This document shows positions 56,469 to 63,998 of a stretch of DNA of 64,000 nucleotides, one piece after another. The DNA lies in assembly GCF_018831085.1 (NCBI RefSeq), contig NZ_JAGPNM010000002.1, forward strand, positions 423,575-487,574, read 5' to 3'. Within the stretch, counting starts at the first letter, position 1, and every line of letters starts with the position of its first letter. The notes under the pieces were generated by a model. That model did not search any database. It was not told where the DNA came from and saw only the letters and a list, made by a program, of their open reading frames with translations. The stretch comes from Rheinheimera oceanensis (GTDB lineage Bacteria > Pseudomonadota > Gammaproteobacteria > Enterobacterales > Alteromonadaceae). The translations under genes and the position numbers were made by a program.

Positions 56469-56538
56469 GCTGTCGCAGCTTGCTGCCCCCCCCTGCTCTC
56501 AAAAGCTTTATAAACTCCCCCCACTAATAACGATCTAA
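56461..56538 (+). pseudogene. parE: Truncated parE toxin remnant
   Basis: The ATG overlaps the parD stop (ATGTATAA), the normal parDE coupling. The first nine residues, MYKLSQLAA, match ParE N-termini. After an eight-C run at about 56487 the frame loses similarity and stops after 25 residues. The rest of the toxin is absent, so the locus keeps an antitoxin without a functional toxin. Confidence 0.65.
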
Positions 56539-56627
56539 TTAAATTAAATGTAAATTTAATTTGAACAAACAAAGCGTGATGTTTAAAATCTGACAGATAG
56601 TCTTTCTGCTTAACTTAAGGAAATTTT

Positions 56628-57503
56628 ATGCTGACGGATCAACAAAAGCGCGGTATGCAGCGCGTTATCCAAGAAAACCAGCACGAAGTCTGTGTGATCT
56701 CTGTGGAAATGATGGATGAAATTGTCAATAGTCAGGCAGCTCGAGGCAATACACAGGCAAAATCTCTCTGGGACCAAATAAGGGGTACGCTTGAGTTTGG
56801 CGCAAACTACCTCGCTCTTGGTGGAGATATGTCGAAACTGGCACAGCTCGGTTATGCACTAGGTGGCTTAGGCCAGGCGTACGTTAAGTCTTATAATGGT
56901 AAGTCTTACATTATTCTTAAAGGTCACGCAGGGCTACGCAGAGTGCTTACCGGCACCCGTTATCTGGCAAACAACACTCAGGTAATGGCTTTAGGTTTGG
57001 GCAAGCACGCTGCACAGGCTGCAGTCAGATCTGGTGGTATTCTTACACTTTATCTGGTGGGCGCTTACAGGGTTGCCGATTTCTTTTTGCGCGATGAGGC
57101 CACTCTTACTCAACTAATTGGTAATCTGGCCGTTGACGTAGTAAAAGTTGCAATTACTGCAGGCGTTGCCTGGGGCGCTATTGCCGTTGGCGCTGCCATT
57201 GGTATTGCAGTTGGCCCTATAGCTGCGGTAGTGCTGGTTGGTCTTATATTAACGCCCGCACTTAATTCTTTAGATAAACAGTTTGGTATTTCAGATAAGG
57301 TTGTGAAAGGCTTGGAAGAGCTATCAGACAGAACACAAAACTACGCTCAACAAGTACGCCGTAACCTACAGAACAAAGCAACACAGACAGCTGCGAAAGC
57401 CACCAAACCAGTGCTGGATTATATTGTCGACTCTGCCCGCAGAATTGTTATTGATGCAGCCAAACATCAACTGGACCGTTTCCTGTCACCAAGGCTATTT
57501 TGA
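56628..57503 (+). CDS. Unknown protein with hydrophobic Gly/Ala-rich segment, effector-like
   Basis: This 291-residue protein has a soluble N-terminal half. A long Gly/Ala/Val-rich hydrophobic stretch follows at about 160-215 (VAWGAIAVGAAIGIAVGPIA), then a helical basic C-terminus. No signal peptide is seen. AAGGAAA precedes the ATG at 56628. The next gene, a small membrane protein, overlaps its stop. The combination resembles membrane-inserting bacteriocin or type VI effectors paired with a membrane immunity protein. That reading is inference; I do not recognise a named family. Codon use looks less GC-rich than in flanking housekeeping genes. Confidence 0.6.
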   Translation: MLTDQQKRGMQRVIQENQHEVCVISVEMMDEIVNSQAARGNTQAKSLWDQIRGTLEFGANYLALGGDMSKLAQLGYALGGLGQAYVKSYNGKSYIILKGHAGLRRVLTGTRYLANNTQVMALGLGKHAAQAAVRSGGILTLYLVGAYRVADFFLRDEATLTQLIGNLAVDVVKVAITAGVAWGAIAVGAAIGIAVGPIAAVVLVGLILTPALNSLDKQFGISDKVVKGLEELSDRTQNYAQQVRRNLQNKATQTAAKATKPVLDYIVDSARRIVIDAAKHQLDRFLSPRLF

Positions 57504-58033
57504 TGTATAAAGACGAAAATGAACTGGCACCGTGGAAGTTGGCGGCTGGGCTTGGAGTATTTGCAACTCTCACAGCCTTTGGTTTTAGTTATTTTGGCTA
57601 TTATCTATCACTACTGCTTAAAGGCTTGTTCAGCCATGCTGAAACGGTGACGTTAAATAAAGGTGCTTTTTACTGTTTGGGTGCGGCAATAATTGGTTGT
57701 ATGTTGCTGTATTTTGGTGTGCGGAAACTTCAAGGCAAGGCAGTAAGTGCTGCACAAAATAAGCGGGCAAGCCTGATTTTCTTTATCGGGTTAGGTATCG
57801 CAGTAATTCTGCCGCAACTTATTCATTATCCTACTGCCAGCTACCTGCAAGCGCAGGGCTATAGCGAATGCGCTCTGCAATCGCGACAGTGGTTACACGA
57901 CAAGGTGATGGTATTTACTGTTACGCCAGAACACTGCATTGAACTGGCTCGGGCAGACTGCGAAGAAGCACCTGACAGGCAGAAATGCCGCTTATTACCA
58001 CAGTTCAGCACAAGCAAAACCGGAACTGATTAG
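57503..58033 (+). CDS. Small membrane protein, possible immunity protein
   Basis: This 176-residue protein has about three membrane segments (LAAGLGVFATLTAFGFSYFG, AFYCLGAAIIGCMLLYFGV, SLIFFIGLGIAVILPQLI). A Cys-containing C-terminal domain with GYSECALQSRQWLHDKVMVF follows. This C-terminal pattern (Gly-Tyr-x-x-Cys ... Trp) recalls DUF1240-like membrane proteins that often sit beside toxin genes. Its ATG shares one base with the stop of the preceding gene, so they are cotranslated. Protection against the upstream protein is the working hypothesis. Confidence 0.6.
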   Translation: MYKDENELAPWKLAAGLGVFATLTAFGFSYFGYYLSLLLKGLFSHAETVTLNKGAFYCLGAAIIGCMLLYFGVRKLQGKAVSAAQNKRASLIFFIGLGIAVILPQLIHYPTASYLQAQGYSECALQSRQWLHDKVMVFTVTPEHCIELARADCEEAPDRQKCRLLPQFSTSKTGTD

Positions 58034-58059
58034 TCCTCGGGGAACTACTTATCCAAAGC

Positions 58060-58325
58060 ATGAGCATCAATTATGTGATATTTGCTCAAACCCGCGGTGA
58101 ACCGTTGCAATATCAGGGTGATGCCCGCCAATACCAGATCCGGCAAACGGCGTACTGTTAACACAAGGCAAAATTAGCGAAGGTGTTATTGCCACCGACA
58201 AACTGCGCTTCTTTCGCCAGGATGCGCCAGAGCAGCTAACTGAGATCACCGCGCGCTGGTTAACCAGCATCAATACAGAACAAGCTGCCTCACTCAAGGT
58301 TGCAGCATGTCGGGTAAAGGCGTAG
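58060..58325 (+). pseudogene. Frameshifted small gene, family unknown
   Basis: From ATG 58060 the frame reads MSINYVIFAQTRGEPLQYQG and stops at 58161. A shifted frame through the same region reads ANGVLLTQGKISEGVIATDK and onward to a stop at 58325. Joined, it would give about 88 residues with sensible composition. Its 3' end overlaps the convergent M48 gene by 32 bp. It may be a recently broken gene, or a frameshift in the assembly. Confidence 0.4.
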
Positions 58326-59094
58326 CGTCTTTAACCGGATAACCCTGTTGCTGTTGTAACAGTGCCAGCTGCGCTAAACGTTTCGACAGCGCCGGGTGGC
58401 TATCAAACCAGTCCGGTAAAGCGGAACTGCTCTGCTGTTGCATTGCTTTGAAAAAATCTTCGGCACCGCCGGTATGGCCATAATGGCAATGGAGTATCAT
58501 CAGCGCTTTGGCATCGGCGGCCAGTTCACGTTGTTGTGAATGCTGCGCCAGCCCCAGCTCTGTAGCCGGCATAAACCATTGACTGGCATTGCTGCTGCCG
58601 GTGACACCATACACCAGGCTGGCTAACACCAGCGACCGCCCCAAGCCCCGCAAATGATCTCGGTGCTCTAAATGCGCCAGCTCATGAGCCAGCACAAAGC
58701 TCAGCGCATTTTCACTGTTTACCTGCTTTAACAGGCCCTGATACACCAGCATGATGCCACCGGGAAGCACACTGGCGTTGCTGATATTCTGCTCGACAAA
58801 ATGCAGTTGTACCGGATAAGTCATAGTGCTGCATTGCTGCAGCTGGTTAGTCAGTTGTTGTAAGGCTTGCTGCTGTGCACCAGGCTGGTTGGGCGCAGTA
58901 GCAAAATGGCCGAACCATTTGTATTCCAGTTCAGGATCAAGTGAACTGACTACTCTGTCGATCAACAGCCCCAGCAGCAGGTAAATCAGTACCGTCGCCA
59001 ACATTAAAGCCGAGCCCAGCAGTAGCAACTCCTTGGCCGGCTGCTGGTGGCTGACGTTGTGATTATCTGTTGGCAGGCGTCCTTTATAGGCCAT
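58294..59094 (-). CDS. M48 family metalloprotease
   Basis: This protein of about 266 residues has one N-terminal membrane anchor (LLLLGSALMLATVLIYLLLG). The zinc motif is VLAHELAHLEHRDH, and the third ligand Glu lies in QQRELAADAKAL. I chose the ATG at 59094, which overlaps the upstream YbjQ-type gene by 11 bp; the longer frame lies wholly inside that gene. It is the third gene of a YbjQ/YbjQ-TM/M48 run, suggesting a shared membrane-associated job. The substrate is unknown. Confidence 0.82.
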   Translation of the reverse strand: MAYKGRLPTDNHNVSHQQPAKELLLLGSALMLATVLIYLLLGLLIDRVVSSLDPELEYKWFGHFATAPNQPGAQQQALQQLTNQLQQCSTMTYPVQLHFVEQNISNASVLPGGIMLVYQGLLKQVNSENALSFVLAHELAHLEHRDHLRGLGRSLVLASLVYGVTGSSNASQWFMPATELGLAQHSQQRELAADAKALMILHCHYGHTGGAEDFFKAMQQQSSSALPDWFDSHPALSKRLAQLALLQQQQGYPVKDATPLPDMLQP

Positions 59095-59548
59095 TCGTGG
59101 CCTGTACCTGACCGTAAATGGCCGTGCCATAGGCCAGTAATTCGACCGAGCCAATGCCATTACCGGCGGCGTTGTAAATCGACGAGGTTTCAACGCGCAC
59201 ATTTATGATTTGGCAGGCACCCGGACAGCTCTCTTTCATCCGTAATATGGCTTCACGCCGCGCCCGATCAAGCAAGGTTTCATAGCTTTGCACCGGGCCG
59301 CCAATCAGGCTGCGCAGGCCGGCGACAATACGTTTAAAGTAGTCAATCGAAATCACTACGCTGCCGGTAACCAGCTCGCTACGTTCAATCTGCTGCATTG
59401 GGATCAGCTGGTAGCGGCTACTGGTATTGGGTAATACTACCAGCTCGGCTTCCCGTTGCCGGATGCTGCTAAAATGCCGGCTTTCCAGATAGCGGCCAAC
59501 AAAAAAGCCCAGCAGTAATAAGGTTATAAACCCCAGAAATGCAATCAT
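59084..59548 (-). CDS. Membrane-anchored YbjQ-family protein
   Basis: This 154-residue protein has an N-terminal membrane helix (IAFLGFITLLLLGFFVGRYL) and a YbjQ (UPF0145, so-called heavy-metal-binding) domain at about 50-150. Evidence for the domain is FKRIVAGLRSLIGGPVQSYE, then ARREAILRMKE and SVELLAYGTAI. The metal-binding title of this family is poorly supported. It is flanked by a second, soluble YbjQ copy (3 bp gap) and an M48 protease (overlap), forming an operon. Confidence 0.82.
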   Translation of the reverse strand: MIAFLGFITLLLLGFFVGRYLESRHFSSIRQREAELVVLPNTSSRYQLIPMQQIERSELVTGSVVISIDYFKRIVAGLRSLIGGPVQSYETLLDRARREAILRMKESCPGACQIINVRVETSSIYNAAGNGIGSVELLAYGTAIYGQVQATNGL

Positions 59549-59551
59549 CGC

Positions 59552-59866
59552 TTACTCCACGCGCACTGCCGTGCCATATACATAGATTTCAGCGGCACCA
59601 GCGGCCACCGATGACGTAGAAAACCGCACATTGACAATGGCATTGGCGCCCAGTTGTGCGGCTTGCTCGGTCATCCGTTGCAGAGCCTGATCGCGTGACT
59701 CATTTAACAATTCGGTATAGCCGCGCAGCTCACCGCCAAACACATTTTTTAACCCGGCCATAATATCGCGGCCAACATGCTTGGCGCGTACCGTACTGCC
59801 GGAGACGACACCAAAACAATCTATAATGGTTTTACCGGGCAGGGTTTCGGTATTGGTAATAAACAT
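59552..59866 (-). CDS. YbjQ family protein
   Basis: This 104-residue soluble protein matches YbjQ along its full length: TETLPGKTIIDCFGVVSGST, GRDIMAGLKNVFGGELRGYT, then LGANAIVNVRFSTSSV. YbjQ proteins form pentameric rings and have no proven function. It is the first gene of the YbjQ/YbjQ-TM/M48 operon, and the 283 bp upstream (to 60149) hold no other gene. Confidence 0.9.
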   Translation of the reverse strand: MFITNTETLPGKTIIDCFGVVSGSTVRAKHVGRDIMAGLKNVFGGELRGYTELLNESRDQALQRMTEQAAQLGANAIVNVRFSTSSVAAGAAEIYVYGTAVRVE

Positions 59867-60149
59867 TAAAGTATCCCTTTTAAAGTTAGAGTGAAGTTAA
59901 CATTTTTATAGTACTGGCTGTTATAGAAATTTGATACGCAATAATAGCCCGCAGATAAAAAAATAGAGCGTGTTGCAGGGCTATTGCTAAGCGCCTGCTT
60001 TAGCACAAAACCGACAGTCGACTAAGGTTAAAACCATTTCTCTACTGGTACAGTTAAACTCTGGCCAATTTTCTGACACTGGCTGCGTTACTAAGCTGCA
60101 CGCTGACAAAGCGAGAAATGACAGCAGTAAAATACTGCAACCGGCGGTC

Positions 60150-60443
60150 TCAAAAGCCATCAATCAGCAGATCAAGACCTGCTTTGATTTGCTGGCGGTA
60201 ACTTTGCAAGTTGATTTCCGTGGCTTTTAAACGCTTTGCCGATACAGAGGCAATATCCAGCAAGTCGATATAACTGGCTTGTTCTTCGATAGTGACCGGT
60301 ATTTGAAACTGCGATAATAAGGCAGCTTTTGTTTGAGTTTTAATCAGCGCTACCAGCAAAACATCAATATTGTGAAATAGGGTATTAGTCAGCACCACAA
60401 CCTGCTGTTGCTCTATGCAGGCCACGCCAAATTGCTGCAGCAC
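60150..60443 (-). CDS. ccdB: CcdB-family toxin
   Basis: This 97-residue protein starts MLQQFGVACIEQQQVVVLTN, shares its position with CcdB after a CcdA-like gene and ends IKAGLDLLIDGF. CcdB poisons DNA gyrase through the C-terminal Trp-Gly-Ile; here the end reads Asp-Gly-Phe, so the gyrase contact may be altered or lost. The GTG start overlaps the ccdA stop by one base (TAGTG). It is slightly shorter than the 101-residue F-plasmid protein. Confidence 0.72.
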   Translation of the reverse strand: MLQQFGVACIEQQQVVVLTNTLFHNIDVLLVALIKTQTKAALLSQFQIPVTIEEQASYIDLLDIASVSAKRLKATEINLQSYRQQIKAGLDLLIDGF

Positions 60444-60673
60444 TAAATTTGCCCCAAGCGCTCAGCAAAAGTGCCGTGCTCAGCAACTTGCTGGTTATAG
60501 GCTGCTATCGCATCAGCATTTTCTGCCTGCCACAACTCAGCTTTAGCCTGGCTAACCGCCTTGCGTAGCGCATGCTCTAACACCACAGATGGGCTGATAT
60601 TGAGTGACTTAGCCTCGGCCAATAAAGCTGCATCCACCGAAGTATTACAAGCTGCTTTTGTAGTATGGTTCAT
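60443..60673 (-). CDS. ccdA: CcdA-family antitoxin
   Basis: This 76-residue protein has a ribbon-helix-helix N-terminus (TKAACNTSVDAALLAEAKSL). Its toxin-binding tail is ELWQAENADAIAAYNQQVAE, a CcdA hallmark (the W-x-x-E-N-x-x-A-I-x-x-Y-N pattern). The ATG at 60673 has GGAG 7 nt upstream. It is coupled to ccdB and preceded by a 19-bp palindrome that is probably its operator. Confidence 0.85.
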   Translation of the reverse strand: MNHTTKAACNTSVDAALLAEAKSLNISPSVVLEHALRKAVSQAKAELWQAENADAIAAYNQQVAEHGTFAERLGQI

Positions 60674-60722
60674 ACTCAAGCTCCGCTGTTAGTTAATAAG
60701 CAGCAGTATAGCGCAAATTTTA

Positions 60723-60741
60723 TGCGCAGATAATCTGCGCA
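60723..60741. promoter_or_regulatory. Operator palindrome of ccdAB
   Basis: TGCGCAGAT-A-ATCTGCGCA is a perfect 19-bp palindrome 49 bp upstream of ccdA and 8 bp from the NERD gene stop. CcdA-type antitoxins bind such sites for autorepression. Confidence 0.65.
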
Positions 60742-60748
60742 AATATCG

Positions 60749-61771
60749 CTAATAATTAAACTGCTGCTTATGCAGTTTGCGCAGCACTTTTTTACCAGCC
60801 TTAGCCATATTTAATCTTGCACTAAACTGACGCAACTGCTCGTCACTAAAACATGGCTGAGTGAAGCGCTTAATGTAATCGCCTACCAGATCGGTATACT
60901 TTACGTTTGCCGGTATTTGAAATTTAAACTCCGCGTGCAGGCTAAAAGCAACAATTGAATACACGCTATCACCGTCTTTGCCGCTTAACCCCAGCTGCTG
61001 TTTTACCGCTTGTGTGTGTTTGTAGTTTTGATGCAGTGGGTTCATAAACTGATGCTTACTGCGAAAACGCTGTACCGTCCACTGTGGCTGCTTTTCACCG
61101 CCAAAAATCCAACCACGGTAGTTTTTCACCTCTATAACAAAGATACCAAAGGGGCTGAGTACCAGGTGATCTACCTCAGTAAAATCACCTGTTGCTGTCG
61201 GTATTACCAAATTACGATAATGCTGATAGCTGGCCGGTAGCTCTTTCGCCAGCACTTTGTGCAGCGCCCACTCGCCCAACGCACCTTTAATGCGAGCGGC
61301 ATAACGACCTATAACAAACACCAGTGACACTAGCACTACGACAAACAGCAGTAACATTGCCAATATACTGCCCAAAAACGCCAGCACAGGGGCGAATAAG
61401 GCCGTTAGCACATCGGCTGGTTTTGGCACTGCAGCAGGCACCGGTTTAACCGGTGGTGGTGTGGCGGCTTTAACCGCAACATTAGCGTTAACCGGCTTTG
61501 TTATTACAGTGTTTTTAGTGCTGCCAACCGTTACTGGTTTGGCTGGAACATTAGTCAGCACCACATCTTTTACCGGTGCCGGTATCGGGTTTTGGCAGTG
61601 GTTATCAAATGCACGCTTAGCGCTTTGGTAGTTATGGCTGTTTGGCTGAGCTGAAAACTGCACCATCTGGTGCTGCAGCAACAAACACGCCCCTTCGGTG
61701 TATTGCTTTTGGCCCAAGGCCAGCGGGGAGATAAGCAGTAATAGCGGTAAAGTAAAACGCATCCAGCGCAT
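60749..61771 (-). CDS. NERD domain-containing membrane protein
   Basis: This 340-residue protein has an N-terminal signal/anchor (FTLPLLLLISPLALGQ) and a Pro/Val/Lys-rich linker. A membrane helix lies at about 135-160 (LGSILAMLLLFVVVLVSLVF). The cytoplasmic NERD (nuclease-related) domain spans about 170-290, with GEWALHKVLAKELP, then TEVDHLVLSPFGIFVIEVKN; the Asp and Glu-x-Lys are the restriction-endonuclease-like residues. AGGGA precedes the ATG. The first 594 bp of this locus are repeated at 63407. The substrate is unknown. Confidence 0.85.
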   Translation of the reverse strand: MRWMRFTLPLLLLISPLALGQKQYTEGACLLLQHQMVQFSAQPNSHNYQSAKRAFDNHCQNPIPAPVKDVVLTNVPAKPVTVGSTKNTVITKPVNANVAVKAATPPPVKPVPAAVPKPADVLTALFAPVLAFLGSILAMLLLFVVVLVSLVFVIGRYAARIKGALGEWALHKVLAKELPASYQHYRNLVIPTATGDFTEVDHLVLSPFGIFVIEVKNYRGWIFGGEKQPQWTVQRFRSKHQFMNPLHQNYKHTQAVKQQLGLSGKDGDSVYSIVAFSLHAEFKFQIPANVKYTDLVGDYIKRFTQPCFSDEQLRQFSARLNMAKAGKKVLRKLHKQQFNY

Positions 61772-61773
61772 AA
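61180..61773. repeat. Long direct repeat, left copy
   Basis: This copy covers the first 197 codons of the NERD gene. It matches 63407-64000 without any difference I could see, and starts at the shared TAAAATCACC. Confidence 0.95.
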
Positions 61774-61977
61774 AACGTCCCTGATTTATGGAATACTGAT
61801 GCTAGCAGGGTAAAAAGCTATGGGCAATAAGCAATGTATAAGCTCTATGGTAGCCATAGCGATTAAATAAAACCCATCCCACAGCCACAGAAAAAACAAA
61901 TAAGTTACATATTTGCAATTTTGCATTATTATCAGTTGATAGCTTATGTATTTGTTCTAATAGCACGGAGGCAAATT

Positions 61978-62613
61978 ATGGAAACCTATCTGTTAGCGCG
62001 AGACTTAAATGGTGTGCCGGTAGGCAGACACCAATTCTTTGTTATTTTAACCGGCGATTCACAGCAAACCTTTCGCTTGTCGCACTCCAATCAGACACTA
62101 GGCAGCCGTAAAATCGGCAAGCAATATGGCCTCGTATTGGGTGCCCAGAATGTCGCATCTACCGGAACATCCGCACCAAAATATAACCGGCTTACTTTTG
62201 TGCCATTCGAGCGGGCAGACTTGTCATGCGCTGTTGAGTACTTTGGTGGCGAACCGTCGATCTTATCCGGCCAATTTGGCTATCAAAAGGCTGAAGCAAG
62301 GCGTATCCATCCTCGACAAGGTTTCACAGAACAGCAACTGGCTCAGGCAATTCTGACAGCAATAGATTTCTATGTTGTAAATGAAGGCAATCAGCCCATA
62401 GCTTATCCGCCGCCGTGGTTTGGCAAGAACAGTAATAGCTGGACAAACTCTATTCTTGACATAGTACCTGCTGATTTACCTGGCGATGCAAAGGCAAGAC
62501 GCAAGCTTGGTGACTTCAATGGCGCTGATGCTGCACACGATGTTCGCATCCATCAAATGTATTTCAAGGGGCTATGTAATCCATGCACAGTGCAAAATCC
62601 GGCTTATCGTTAA
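61978..62613 (+). CDS. Unknown protein in the duplicated-flank cassette
   Basis: This 211-residue protein begins METYLLARDLNGVPVGRHQF; GGAGG lies 6 nt upstream of ATG 61978. It has no signal peptide or membrane segment. Notable runs are YGLVLGAQNV, NEGNQPIAYPPPWFGKNSNS and a C-terminal CNPC pair. The Asn-Ser-Asn-Ser run after a Tyr-Pro segment recalls some papain-like or amidase-like proteins, but I cannot assign a family. The next gene, a small membrane protein, overlaps its 3' end by 31 bp, a layout often seen with effector and immunity genes. Confidence 0.6.
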   Translation: METYLLARDLNGVPVGRHQFFVILTGDSQQTFRLSHSNQTLGSRKIGKQYGLVLGAQNVASTGTSAPKYNRLTFVPFERADLSCAVEYFGGEPSILSGQFGYQKAEARRIHPRQGFTEQQLAQAILTAIDFYVVNEGNQPIAYPPPWFGKNSNSWTNSILDIVPADLPGDAKARRKLGDFNGADAAHDVRIHQMYFKGLCNPCTVQNPAYR

Positions 62614-63065
62614 TTCTTGACACCCTGGCACGCGCTGTTTCAACAACTGCACTGTTATTTGTCATCGTTGCGCTTGTCGCCATACTGCGTGGCTTAAGTC
62701 AGGATATCAGCTACCCGCTGGCAAGCGATGACTGGTATTTAGTTGCTGGCTTTCTTAGCGTCTGGTGCCTTGTTCCGGCCCTGCTGGCAACAGTAATCAG
62801 CGCCTTTAGCAAGGTTAGCCACAGCAAAAGTTATATTTTGGCTGGTCTGCTGCAAGCAATATTGCTGTACGGCTACAGCTACCATATCGCCAAACAGCCG
62901 GGCAATGAACTTGGCAGCTCACCACTTATTTTGCTGGTATATCTGGCAATACCGGTTGCAGCTATTTACTACCCGTTATTTTTTGTTGGTAGGGCTTTTA
63001 GTCAAGTCCGGCTGGCCGCAATTTTAATGGCGGCGTTACTGTTAATTTATGCCGTTATGGCTTGA
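62583..63065 (+). CDS. Small polytopic membrane protein in the cassette
   Basis: This 160-residue protein has four membrane segments: ALLFVIVALVAILRGL, YLVAGFLSVWCLVPALLATV, YILAGLLQAILLYGYSYHIA and AAILMAALLLIYAVMA. The start overlaps the preceding gene by 31 bp in another frame, so translation is probably coupled. I do not recognise a family. It could be an immunity protein or membrane partner of the upstream product; this is inference from layout only. Confidence 0.6.
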   Translation: MHSAKSGLSLILDTLARAVSTTALLFVIVALVAILRGLSQDISYPLASDDWYLVAGFLSVWCLVPALLATVISAFSKVSHSKSYILAGLLQAILLYGYSYHIAKQPGNELGSSPLILLVYLAIPVAAIYYPLFFVGRAFSQVRLAAILMAALLLIYAVMA

Positions 63066-63075
63066 GCAATAACAC

Positions 63076-63345
63076 ATGCGCAACAAGCTCGTTATGACAA
63101 AAAATCACCTCCTCACCCTGGGCACGCCGGAATTTGATGCCTGGCTACTTAAACGCACCAAAGAACGTGCTGCTAAGTATTTAACGGATGAGTACGATTT
63201 GGGTGATGATGAACGCGGTTTACTTGCTGGTGGCTATGACCGTTTGCTGATGTCTAACGAAGAATTGGCCGAGGAAGAAGAAGCGATGGAGCAAGCGCAG
63301 AAGCAAGAACGGCTTAAACACCTTAAGTCGGTTGACCCCAAGTAA
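63076..63345 (+). CDS. Small acidic protein, unknown
   Basis: This 89-residue protein is charged and largely helical: LGTPEFDAWLLKRTKERAAK, then an acidic tail, EELAEEEEAMEQAQKQERLK. It starts 10 bp after the membrane protein gene, probably in the same transcript. The ATG at 63076 has no clear ribosome site; another in-frame ATG lies at 63094. No family recognised. Confidence 0.5.
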   Translation: MRNKLVMTKNHLLTLGTPEFDAWLLKRTKERAAKYLTDEYDLGDDERGLLAGGYDRLLMSNEELAEEEEAMEQAQKQERLKHLKSVDPK

Positions 63346-63401
63346 ATAGTCCCACGGCTGCAGTAAAGCATGCAGCCGATTTAATTTTTATCTGACCCCG
63401 T

Positions 63402-63998
63402 TTATTTAAAATCACCTGTTGCTGTCGGTATTACCAAATTACGATAATGCTGATAGCTGGCCGGTAGCTCTTTCGCCAGCACTTTGTGCAGCGCCCACTC
63501 GCCCAACGCACCTTTAATGCGAGCGGCATAACGACCTATAACAAACACCAGTGACACTAGCACTACGACAAACAGCAGTAACATTGCCAATATACTGCCC
63601 AAAAACGCCAGCACAGGGGCGAATAAGGCCGTTAGCACATCGGCTGGTTTTGGCACTGCAGCAGGCACCGGTTTAACCGGTGGTGGTGTGGCGGCTTTAA
63701 CCGCAACATTAGCGTTAACCGGCTTTGTTATTACAGTGTTTTTAGTGCTGCCAACCGTTACTGGTTTGGCTGGAACATTAGTCAGCACCACATCTTTTAC
63801 CGGTGCCGGTATCGGGTTTTGGCAGTGGTTATCAAATGCACGCTTAGCGCTTTGGTAGTTATGGCTGTTTGGCTGAGCTGAAAACTGCACCATCTGGTGC
63901 TGCAGCAACAAACACGCCCCTTCGGTGTATTGCTTTTGGCCCAAGGCCAGCGGGGAGATAAGCAGTAATAGCGGTAAAGTAAAACGCATCCAGCGCAT
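63402..63998 (-). pseudogene. Truncated duplicate of the NERD protein gene
   Basis: The first 197 residues match the protein at 60749-61771, from MRWMRFTLPLL to TATGDF, then Lys and a stop. The copy keeps the signal/anchor, linker and membrane helix but loses the catalytic core of the NERD domain. The break falls at 63407, next to the run ATCTGACCCCGTTT. It is probably non-functional, or at most a membrane-anchored stub. Confidence 0.85.

Noticed and set aside
56480..56540. Restoring ParE by slipping in the eight-C run
   Set aside because: I read another frame after the run; it stops soon and shows no ParE-like continuation, so the toxin is truncated and not just frameshifted.
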